Shown here: in pieces, positions 1-11,600 of the stretch
Position numbering within the stretch: the first letter of the stretch is position 1
How the letters are laid out: the number at the start of each line of letters is the position of its first letter
NCBI GenBank assembly: GCA_013396915.1
Contig: VWZL01002006.1
Coordinates: 104,398 to 168,397 of the forward strand
DNA: 64,000 nt
Source of the DNA: Stercorarius parasiticus
Taxonomy: Eukaryota > Chordata > Aves > Charadriiformes > Stercorariidae
Direction: 5' to 3'
The notes under the pieces: generated by a model
The model's input: the letters and a program-made list of their open reading frames with translations, nothing else
Database searches by the model: none
Told to the model about the DNA's origin: nothing
Made by a program: the position numbers and the translations under genes

Positions 1-2503
1 AAGAACTTGCCATCTTAAATGGTCGCATGGTTAACCATTTAAATTCCCTTTAAGTAATTATGAAATACTTATGAGGTAGAGTTCATTTCTGTTCAAACGA
101 GCCTCACTAGCAGGCCAGGTAACACTTGATGGATCTTCTAGTTCAACTTGTGTTGAAGTTAAAAAGAATTGCTTGCTTGAGTTCACAGATACTGCTGAGT
201 AAAAGAGACAATGGAAGTTTATTTGGCTGTGAGGGATGGTTATAGCATGATCACTTTGTCTTCAGGATACTCCCCTCTCTCTGCATCCCTGTGGTTACTT
301 ATATAAAGACTTACCATCACCTATGCTAAAGAATGGCCTAATCCTTCGAGGCAGTGTTCAGCAAAAATATGTGCTGGGATTTATATCCTAACTGGGAGGG
401 TGGGACAGTTCAGGGCTCACACAGAGCTAACCGGCAACAGGAGGAACTGCACTATGCATTTCCACGTAGGTTATAGTAACTGAAACACATCCACTCTATG
501 CCAAGGAATTTTGGGAGACACCTCACAGCCTATAGTTTGGTTGAGGTTTGGTTGGGTGAGCAATGGACACCCGTAACACAGGAAAGAGCCTAAGCACACA
601 GTTGGTTGATGAGTTGTAAGGAGCAAACCAACTTTGTTCTATCCATGAGTAATCTTTTACAAAGCCTTTAGGCTAAACTAATCTGGGTTTTATCTACAGT
701 TTAAGAAGGGTAGGACCAGTGCTTTCGAGAGCCATTCTTTCAATTTTCCTTAGATATCCATTCCAGGATGGAATAAAACACCTCCTAATTGCCTGTTTCT
801 CATTCCCAGTCAGAGTAATTTAGACAATTATCTTACACAAGACACCCTGTGTTTATAGTAGATGAGTGGAAACTCACTGTGAACATCTTCCCAACCATTA
901 TTAGCAAAATTTTGAGAATGACAATTTTTACTGCATTTAAGTATCCTTTGCATTTAAGCAAAGGATAATTGGTATGGCATAGAGAAAATTTAGAACTAGA
1001 GCCTACATAAGAAGTGATCAGGCCCAGACTCCAGGCAATCAAATCCTGTCAACTAACATAAGCAATACAACTTGTATTATGACAGGATATTCTCGCATTA
1101 TCCTAAATTTTCCCACTTTGAAATCCCTTGATTTTCTTAAAGAATTTGTATATCTGTGGTAATCAAATCAGCATCACATGATTTCTGGAGCTCCCTGCTG
1201 TCAGCTACTGTGTGAATGAGATAAGATGAGATCAAGTACTTCACAAGAAAAAATATTTATCATCTCAGTTACTATAGGAGGGAAGTAGAAGGACAGTTGA
1301 ATAGAAGAGAAAATACATGAGAAAATACATAATGCATACACAGAAAAATTCCTGGAGCTGGATACGATGGTGCTGGTATGCTCATGAAAGATGCTTTTCA
1401 TACACCAGCCTTCCATTCCCTTACAACAAAGGTGTAATAAAAAATTTGTCATCAAACAGCTTAATCTTCCCTAAAAATGTCAAAGTCTTTAAAACCTCTT
1501 CAGTAACAGAAAGCTCATGCAAGCTTACTAACATCACCTACTGATACAGGGAGTAGGTCACTTGATTTCCTGAATATTGTATTTAAATTTAATTTATGCA
1601 AAGCTAAGCCATACTTTTTATTATTGATTTCAGCCTAGTGATCAGCTGTCCGCCACTGTCTGGCACATCTCCTTGTCACTGTTTAGGAACCGGGAAGCTT
1701 TAAAGACTGCCTTCCTTTAGTCATTCTTGGTAAAGGTAGGAAATCAGCTGGTTGACACAAAGCCCCTGGCCTTAGGAATCCACGCCGTCCATGGCCTCAT
1801 CAAAAAAATGCAGGCTCCCTTCCTCTCCTGCCCTTTGCTAGTCAGCCCCCAGCTAACAGCAGGTAGGTCAGCCTAGCAGTCTTATATGTGCTTTCATCTA
1901 AGGCCACATCTTTATGCATTTACAGACTCACACCACAGCCTTTTTGCTCTCCTGTCAGCCATGCAGTAGGCACCAAAGAGTTTAGTCTGGCAAGTGGAGC
2001 CACAGAGGCAGAAAGAAGCAGTGTTATTTCAAGTCAGCTGCTGACTGAGTAGCAGGACCTCTGGGAAATCATCTTCTTTAGCACACATTGCCATCCTGTC
2101 TCATGCATCAGAAAAAATTGGACTTGAGAAGTATATACCTGTATGTGTGTTTGGGTCTTACTAGAAACATAGCTATAGACGCATAAAATACAGCCAAACC
2201 TATAGAATACCTGTGTGTGGAAGTCATGCTGAGCAGTGTGCTGCTATGGCTGTACTGCTGCTGCTACTGGAATTAGCTGGTTAGTGCTACACCAACTGCA
2301 GCCACCCACAGAGCAAACAGAGCTTGGTCCCTAGATGTGCCTGGTATTAATGTCCTGTGCTACAGCTCACCTTGCACAAGGGAATGCTACACCTAATCAG
2401 CTCTTCCCACCAGCTTGGGTCCTACAAGATGGCTTGTGTGTGTATGTGGTGTACGCACATACACAGGAAACCCTAGTGTAAACCATGGTTCATAATGACT
2501 GGC
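1..2503. other. TH2 intron 6 (part), no other feature seen
   Basis: This is sequence downstream of TH2 exon 6, up to the window edge. I searched it for TH exon 7 (the [11 protein letters not shown] and QYIRH region) on the minus strand and did not find it, so exon 7 presumably lies further left. No repeat or RNA gene was recognised. Confidence 0.5.
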
Positions 2504-2649
2504 CTTTCAAAAATCTGGAGACATCCTGAAGCTGAGGTATGTTATCCTCTTGGTAGCCACAGTATTTCTCCAGCTGCTGGAAAGCATCCAGGTACTGTGT
2601 ACAGGCATGAGTAGGGTAAAGGCTGCTCAGCTTCCTGTAGACTTCTCTC
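2504..2649 (-). CDS. TH2: TH2 exon 6 (shortened at 5' end, GC donor)
   Basis: The frame reads [16 protein letters not shown], then LEKYCGY and [15 protein letters not shown], which match the 3' three quarters of TH exon 6. A strong acceptor (polypyrimidine tract then CAG) precedes base 2649, and its phase fits exon 5: GC plus G gives an Ala codon. The segment is 146 nt against 197 nt in PAH and TH. The missing 51 nt would encode the GDPIPR..Y region. At the 3' end the conserved codon Lys plus G is followed by GCCAGT, so the intron would start with GC. Reading on hits a stop after four residues. Confidence 0.85.
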
Positions 2650-5600
2650 CTGAAAAACAAAAGCCATACAGCACAACCCACTTCAATAAAGCAGTACTGC
2701 TCTGCCCTATCTACAGCTCCACAGAGAGAAATAAACCCACAGCATAGGCAACTGTCTGAAAATCTGAACTCAGGACACCTGGTGCTTGGAAGCCCATACC
2801 TGGGTGGATGTAGCAGAGCATAAGGGTTTTTTGTTTCGCTCTTCCTTCAGAGGGTGGGTTCCGTTCAGCAAGCCTGTTTCATGCCTTCCTATGCCCTCCC
2901 TTAACGTAACAGGACTCTAATCCTGATTCAGAAGTGTTTCTTGCTGAGGTATAAGTGTGTTGGAGTTGCCAGGGAAATCCCAGGGAGAAAGCTGAGGCTG
3001 TGGCCCTCACTATGTCATGCAGTTTAGGGATGGAACCAGTCAGGTATTCCCTCCCTCTCCACGCGGGGGTACAACTTAAAATGCCAGTCTCTCCATCTCC
3101 ATGCTGAAGCCTAGTCTATGTTTGACTCTTACAAACCTCCTCCTAAAAAAAGCACATTTTCTGATACTGAAGAGTAACATCTGGACAGGCAAAGAGGGTC
3201 ATACTTTTGTGGTTCAAAATGCCTGGCATGTGCTATGTATTTGAAAGACATGCCAACTTCTTGAAGCATTTAGCCCATTATACAAAAGGAGACCAGCTGA
3301 AGAAAAATATATATAACCAGATTTGGGCACAGGCTTCAAGCTTCTCCCAAACTTGACGGAGCTTGGATTTAGAGCTGTGGTTTGGAATATATTTAGCTGT
3401 TGCAAAATAAACAAGTAGTAATGGGATGGCAAAGAACCTTATAGAAATGGTTATTTTTGTTCAGACATGGCCCTAGGGTGTTAACAATTTTATAAATATT
3501 GTTTTATGAAAATTGACATCATTCTTGGAAATGCTGGCTACGGAAAATGACCTTTTGTTGTTTTTGTATTGTATTTTTTTTTGTGATGCTATTGTTGCTA
3601 TGGAGGTGATAGCCAGTCCCTGGTAATGTCTCTCTTCATTTGTACAAATGTCTTACACAGTGTGGGAGTAATGAACCAGAATGAAGCGGAGGGAGGGAAA
3701 CCTTAGGAGGAAAAAAATTTAAAAGAACAGAGGGAAACAGTGGCTGCTGTCACTGTTGCAAAAGCCGCAGGATACTGGGCCATTTCCATAGAAGAATTAG
3801 GAAAAAATGAGGAGGACTAGAGTTCAAGTGTTGCCCTGGCTTATTTCCCCATAGAATACTACTGACTTCAGTGCGATTGCATAGGATCTGAACCAGTACA
3901 CAGTTCATCCCTCGACTGGAGTCTAGAGAGGGCAGGCTTGTTTACACTTCCGAACATATGGTCTCTTCTACCAAAGTATCATTCTACTGTGTGTCCAAAC
4001 ATTGACTACCACAGAAACGTAGGCAGTCTCAGGGACCAGTGATGAATTATCCGAAGCCAAGTGTTCCACCTCACTAAGCAACCATACCTCCAAAGCAACC
4101 ATCTAAGTCCACTCCAAAGTCAATAGAGTAGCAGATATTTCCAGACAACAGTTTAGCTTGCTGTAAGGTAGTATCTCCACCGTATGGAGGTGCTAGGACT
4201 ATTAGGCTGCTACTTGATGGTACTTCAGTCCAGAGATGGAAAGAAAAACTGCTGAAAGTGTGGGCTACGAAATGCTCTAGAAAGGAGGCTCGTAACGAAG
4301 GATGGAGCTAGCCACTTGAAAGACTTTAAAGGCAATCACCTTATTTTACACAAATTTCCTTATTATTTTAGAAAAAGGTGGCATTATTCAGCTTTATTAT
4401 AAAGATGTGACAGGTGCATCGCCATAATTTTGTCCTAGATCTTCCCTTTTTCTTATATAGCTTTTACCCATAAGACATCTTTTATGACTACTTAGTTTCA
4501 GGGCCTTCCAAAAAGCCTGCTTGAAAACAGAAACTCGGATCATCTGTACCCTCTGTTTTCTGAAAGTCGTATTTCTTCACTTGATTAGTTTTCTTTTTTA
4601 TAACCATGTTGCTACAAACTGAAGGCATCCAACAACTCTTCAGAGTGAGCACCAAGGGAATTTTGTCTGCGCTACAAATTTCCCGTTCTATTGCACAGTG
4701 CTCAGTTAAGTTGTGCTGTAATGCAGCTGACCTCAGGGCACGGCCCCAGGGGGCTGTGATAACCGTTGGGAGGTCTAATTTTGGGAACAGCTTTACACAA
4801 CAAGACAACCTGGGTTGCTGGGGCTGGCTGTTTGGGGAAATGGGCAGATACTCCTTTAAAGGCCTATTCCGTTACCACAGTGGGACTAATTCTAGGTGGA
4901 GAAGGGCTGGAATGACGGAGGTTGGCAACAAAAGGGAAAAACAGGAAAGAACACAAAATTAAATTTTCTTAAATATGACATTCCCACACACCATCCCATG
5001 CCAAGATTGTTGGCTGGTGGTAGCAATCATGAGCGTGACACCGACCATCAATCTTTAACAATTGAAAGATGCCATAAAAACTTATTAGAGCTTAATAAAA
5101 ATGTGACCGCCTGGATGAGTTGGATGCAAGGCAACACCCCTCAAGCTTTCTATGGCACAGTAAGTTTTATTTAAAATAAAATAATCACTGAAAAAGATAG
5201 GATGGCCCTGTGGTTAAGGTTCTGGCATGAGACATCTAGTGTATGGATTTAATTCCTGGCATTGACATAAACTTTGTGTATAATTTTGGGCAAATCACTT
5301 AAGCTGTAGCTTTTTCAGTTCCACAGTTACAAAATGTTGTCATCCTCCTCCTTTTTTCCCACCTTTAGGCTCTCTCCATTTAAATTGTAAGTTTTTCTGA
5401 ACAAAGATTCTCTCTTATTATGAGCACATGTGGCACCTTGCACAATCCTGGGACTGTGGTCTTGGTTGGGGTATTTGGACATGTTTATGTTTGTATTATC
5501 ACAGGAATGTGTAATTATTGCTGCTTACTGAGATTTGTTAAACTTAGTGGGAGAAAGTGGAAACCGTTATATGAAATAAGAACTCTGCTTTCTTTCAAAT

Positions 5601-8600
5601 TTGCTACATACTTCACATAATGTCTGCAAACATACTTTGAAATGAATTAATTTGGATTGTTTGGTTGATTGGTTTTGAGGTTTGTTTTTGGGTGTTTTTT
5701 TGGTTTTGGTTTTTTTTTTTTTTTGAGTGGCAAATCTTCAGGAGAAACAAAGCCCAAAGCCCCAGTGAAGAAATCTGCACTCATGTGAAAGTAACTTGCC
5801 ATCATTTCATACGACATCAAAGCCCTTTTTACATTGTAAATAATGTATCGTGGAAGGGCACTCCAGAATTTTCTTTACCTTCAGTTCAAAAGAGTAATGC
5901 CTATTCATATTAATGGCAATGAATACTTGCAGGAGAGCAAGGAAGGCTGGTTTGTCCTATGAACACTGGATTAGTCACATCTTTTGAGTGAACTTCCATC
6001 CTGCCAGTGGGCATTTTCTCCTGGCAATATATTTAGAAAGGTGATCTTTCTGTCGCCACCATAGCTATGGTTAATTAGAGGTCAGTCAGAAGAAATAATA
6101 CTATAAGCACCAGGTATTTTCTGGCTTCTGCCATCTTGATGTGATTGGCAGGCAGGGAGATGGTCAGGAAAATGCATTTTGCTCTAGAAAGTGAATAGTT
6201 AAGGCCAGCCCTGAGAATGGGTTTCTGCAAAACGAATGACCAAAAGGTGACACAGCCAAGGAGTAAAATTTGAGATGGATAAATACGGTTTTAAAATGTT
6301 ATAACTGTCTCACTTTGCCAGTCTTTCCTGAGACTGCAGTGAAATGGCTCAGGAGTCGGAGTGTAAGTAACAAACTCACCAAGTTGCAGTCTCCTGCGCT
6401 GTGTACTCGATGTGAGGCAAAGGGTCTCCTCTGTAATGAAGAGAGGAAATAATGCATGTCTAAAGCAGGTTTCACCTTCAGTTTCCAAGTATTATTTTCT
6501 TTGCCTGCACCATGAATGTTTGCTCTAATGAAGATAGAAATGGCAAAATAGTACAAAATTAGCAGCAACTTTGTCTTGGTAGGCTCTAACGTGCATTTTC
6601 TCCTCTGTGCCGGTGCAGGGAGAAAACAGAGGGATATAGTAAGAAAGGGAGCCATGTTCTGCTTTACAGAAGAAAAGAGAGGCCTTCAGGCTTACCTTTA
6701 CCTCTGCTGAAGGTAGTCTAGCAATGAAAATGCAGTGTGTGCCTGGAGGGTTTATCCCTGGAGGATGTGATCAGCACAGTATCATTGCAGGGAAGGATTC
6801 ATAAACTCAACAGCAGAGAGCTGACCAGGCGTACACTGCGTGGCTATCGTTAACTTCTTTGATGGGTAGTCTCCTCTCCCTCACTGTTGCTTCTTCAGTA
6901 GCTCTGAGTCAGTTAAACTTGTGGTTTTGCACTGTTTTGTGCTGCACTAGCTGTGATATATGCTGGCCATGAGAAAACTACACTCAAGTAGAAGCCTCTC
7001 AAGACTCGGGAGATTTCACCGGTTCCTGGACAATGAGCCTGATAATTCACAACCAGTTCTACCTATACATCTGATTGACTCTGTCAGACAACAGTGTGAT
7101 TCTGGTAAAGTTTTACACATAAAGGCAGAACCGTTTTCGCTCACCCACAAGAGACCTGAGAGGTTTTTAGGTTTTTAGGTAGCTAATGTACATGACTAGA
7201 GACATTTTGTGAAACAAATAATAAAAATAGTAAATTGCTTTTCTTTGTCAAAAATATGTTCCTAAACATTGCTCCTTATAGTTCCTTGAAAAAGATTAGC
7301 CTCAGGAGCTAGTCCTAAAAGGAACCGCAAAATTGAAATGGAAGAAGTGAGAAATCGCCTCTGCTAAGACAAACTACAGAACTGAAGGAGATGTGAATGC
7401 AATCCTAAGATTTTTATCTTAAGTTATATTTGATGTGTTGTGGGAAAAGTCTATTTCATATTGAGCGAAAGCTTCTGTGGCTGAATTCTGTTTTCTAAAA
7501 GATAGCCCCATTGATACATTGACAAAAAATCAAGTCTTTGGTATTTCTTGCACTCAAAGATGTCTGAAAGCACATGTGAACTGCTCGTGTCTCTTCAGAA
7601 GCCTTGTACTTACGCTCTGTAATTAAAGGCAAGGTCAGCAAAGAACGCCCTCCGTTTCTTATACTCCAGGTCGGCGAATCCCTGAGTTAGAAAATAATTC
7701 GAGGTTTTACATTAAGAGAGACTTGTGGGCGTAAATAAATTTGCTATTCAGAAAAACAAAGCCTCAAATAGGTTGTTTTCTCCGAGGCAATGAATCTTGA
7801 GCCTTATGAACAGGGTAAGCCAAAGTCTGCACTCAGTTACATCCATGACATTTTGATGAAAATTTTGGGCCTGTGACCAGAAAGGAGAGTAACATGGCTT
7901 GGTGGGAAGGTTTTGGAGTTGTTCATAAACACTACATCACAGTCCATTACACTCATAGTCAAATTTAAATGCAAATCACATTAAAAATGGAATTGCAATA
8001 GGAGTGTCACTTCTGCTGGGGAAAAGTTGAATCTCCAAATCATTTCTTCCCTGCCCTAAGCATGACAGTTGCAATATAGGGCTGTGATGGCCATGATGGT
8101 ACCAAGTCTAGTACCACCTGGCCTGAGAAAGTATACTGTGCCTGCACGATGCCCTGGGCTTCAGGAGTCCTTCTCACTGGCTAGAAATCATTAGAGCCAC
8201 CCCTGAATCTGTAGAAAGTACGGGCTTTCAGCAAAATCCCCCCTTGCCCATTTATTACCATGTTATGATAAAGACAGATTCAGTGGTATCTCTTTAAAGG
8301 GGCAGTTTACTTATTAAATACCGGAGTTTTCTTTTTAGCCCCTCAGTGTTTACTAGAAGTTGAGTTTCAAGCAGACTTCTCCAGCTATTAAATATGAATA
8401 GGGATGTGGAATCAAATTCCTTTGAATTTTACATCATTCATAATAGGAATAAAGTCTGAAATCTGGCACTGTGTTACTAATATAACTCATAAAGCTGCGT
8501 TGATCAACATCACTGTACAAATATTTAGTATTCTAAAATATTCAGAATTTACTGGAACCACTTTGCATACTACAGGCCAAATTTCTCCCTTAGGTTTATT

Positions 8601-11600
8601 CACACAATTTTCAGTGTAGCAATAATACCAGTAATACTGCAGTTAATGAGTATTGTGTGCGTGAATCTGAGGAAAGAACTGGATCCCGACAGCATGTTTA
8701 TTTTTGTCATGTGTTATGGATAATATGTTCATTCAGATGCCATCCTTGCTTGTCAGTAGCTGTAACAAGTCCATGCAAAACACATGGAAAAGCCATTGGG
8801 CCAGACTAGCGTTGATGCTGTGACCTCTCAGCTTTGTGCCTGCTGTTCGCAGGGCTCTGCACCCACCCTCTGAGCAGCAGGAGCCTCCCTGGGGGGCCGC
8901 TGCAGCCAGTGTCAGGGTGCCCCAGGGCCTGGTGTCACACTGTCATCTGTTTGCTTTTCTGGCCATTAAAGAGACAGTAAAGAACAAAGTGAAGCTCTTG
9001 AGCTGGACAGCCCAAACTGCCTATTTGGTAGTAAATGGATATGCAAAATCTCTGCTGAGCTACTTGTACATCAGCATATTTCCTCCAACCTGTCCATTTG
9101 TGAGCCATGCTCGGCAGCACAGTGAATGAGCCTGCGTTGTGCTCGCTCCTGGCACAGACAAATGATTTTCAGCACCTGAGCTAACTTGTTTCAAGCTAGT
9201 TTAGGTATTTTTACATTACATTGCTTTCTGCAGTGCAGACTTTTATCCCCACTCAATACTTTGGTAACTGCACCACTTGTGCTTTCTCTAATCTCTTCAG
9301 TGCTCACACTGGCAAAGTAGGAGGGGAACTTAGTCCAGTTCAAGGAATTCCCAATGTGCATTCATTTATCTCATGAGAAACAGCCTCAGAGCTACCTCAG
9401 GAAAATGACAAATGCTTGGATTGTTTCTATCAGAAAGATGTGAGGAAAATGAAGGATGTCCTGGTTAAGGAGAATATGAAACTCTCCTAGAGCATTAGAC
9501 TTTAATAAGTGATTCTCAAAAACAGAAGGTAGACTTGGAAAATGGTTTTGTACCACACAGAACTGTACATAGCTAACATTAACATTGTGTAGGTTAATAA
9601 AAAGGTCTAAATAGAACTCAGACATTTAGAGAAGGGAATGACAAAATCGTGTAGATTCTGTTGACACCCATCTAAGTCTTCCTTGCATTTTTCAGTGCAG
9701 TCTGTGCTTTTTTTCCTTTTTATGCATCACTTCTATGGGAAGTTTGGCAGAACGCTTCACAACAATTCCGTGACCTACCTGGTCAATCAGCAAACGGCCC
9801 TTTGGGTTATTTGTCTGTACCTAACTCATATCCCATCTGTACTAAAGTTGGAAAACTTTGATGAAAAACAAGTGTTAGTTTGTTTGTTTGTTTCCAGTAC
9901 TTTGCCTTACTAGTATCATCACTAGAGCAGGACTCTACAGTGCATTTTTCCTCTTCCTTCTCTAGAGTTTCTGGTTAGGGCAAGGCTAAGAATACGCACA
10001 CAAAACTATTATGAGTAAAGCCCTTTTTGCAGCCCGCTGAATCCAAGGGAATCCTGAATCCAAGGGAAAACCTGCCACAAACATTCTAACAATATTTTGC
10101 CGAGTATTATCAATAAATACTGCTAAGATCCTGGCTCCAAAGACCTTGTGAAAAGTCAGATGTAAATTAGGATTATAATCTTTCCAAATTGCTTCATATT
10201 TATACTTTAGATGCTGTCCTGGTTTGGGGTGAAACAGGGCCAACTCTCTGTTCAGTGAGAGAGGCTCTTGCTGACACTTGTTGCTGTGGCAACCAGGTCA
10301 GCTACGTTGGTTGTTTATCCTATGGAGGGGTCACACCTGTGGGGAGGAGTAGACAGATTTACCCCACTGAGGGGTCACACCTGTGGGGAGGAGTGGACAG
10401 GTCAGGTAACTCAAACTGACCAATCGGGTGTCCCATCCCATCTGCCATGCTCAGTATAAAAGCTGAGGGAGCAAAGGGGCCAGGTTGGCTTCTCTCCAGG
10501 GACTCTCTTTTGGTGGACTGCTTCTTGAATGACTCTCTTTCTTCAATGACTGATGTCTGAGGAGGACCCTGTCAGCTGTCCTGGTCAGTGTATTCTAGTT
10601 CCCGTTTGTCACTGAGTCTAGTCTGGAACTTTTGCTGGTGATATCTTCCTAGGAACTTGGTCCATTTTTGTATATATTTATATATATTGTACCTAATTCA
10701 TTACTTCCTTTTTATTTTATTATTAATACTTCATTAAAGTAGTTTAGTTTTTTTTTCTAAATTCATAAATCTCTTCACCTCTCTTCTTCCTCTCCTTGGG
10801 GTGAGAGGTGGGGGGAGACCATCTGTTGTCTTGTCATTGGCCAACCCAGCCCAAACTGCAACAGGTGTTTATCTTGACTGAAATCACTAGACCTTTTAAG
10901 CTTCTGTGGTCACAGTTAAATCTCACTGTGGGTATTACATCCATGAATCAGTGCTGCCACGTTTTTATCTTCATTTCTGTCTAGACAATTTTTGTGAGTT
11001 TAAGGATAATACTCCCCTCTGCAGGATCTGAGGGTCTGGTATTTATTAGTTACTAGCTGTTTGCCACTTGTCCTCATTACCATCCTCTGTATATCTGCAC
11101 TTGAATGAGATTCATGGCATATGCAAAATTAAGACACAGATATGGGATATATGAAAGGTCAGAACATAGAAAACACAAAAAGCAGAAAGCTGGGGAACTT
11201 GACTCTTATGTAGATCAGCTAGTACAAAGGGGGCATACTTCAAATATATCTGGGGTGAAGTAATAAATGAGATTTTTTTTAAACTAAACAATGAAATGTG
11301 AATTCATGCTAAGGAATATGTTGAATAGAAATTATTTCAGCGTGTATCTGATGCTAATCATATGTACCTTGATGAATGGGGACCCATAAGCTTTTCTCAT
11401 TGAGTTATTCATTCTGTACTCCCTAATTCCACTGAAGATCAGCCTTTATCTGATCCTTCATTTTTTCTGTCGTTTCATGAGTATTTCTTTACTCCTGAAA
11501 TTTTCCTACAAAAATCTCCCTATAGAGAGTTTCTTTTTAAAAAATGAAATAATGATGATGTTAAACTTACAGGGTGACCGTGGTCTAAACTGGGATCATA

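Larger units (their letters stand above)
10215..10863 (+). mobile_element. Solo LTR of an avian endogenous retrovirus
   Basis: About 649 bp beginning tgtcctggtttgg and ending ccaaactgcaaca, so it has TG...CA ends with imperfect inverted termini. Inside are a TATA box (10455-10460), an attaaa polyadenylation-type signal near 10734 and a 44-bp-period direct repeat at 10325-10400. No gag, pol or env sequence flanks it, so it is a solo LTR left after recombination. The flanks gatgc and ggtgt could be a decayed 5-bp target duplication, but this is not clean. It lies antisense to TH2 in intron 4. Confidence 0.75.
7682..11570. other. TH2 intron 4
   Basis: It contains the solo LTR at 10215-10863, an old degenerate repeat at about 8570-8680 and a short 15-bp tandem repeat (ctgaatccaagggaa) near 10037-10066. 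Nothing else was recognised. Confidence 0.7.
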
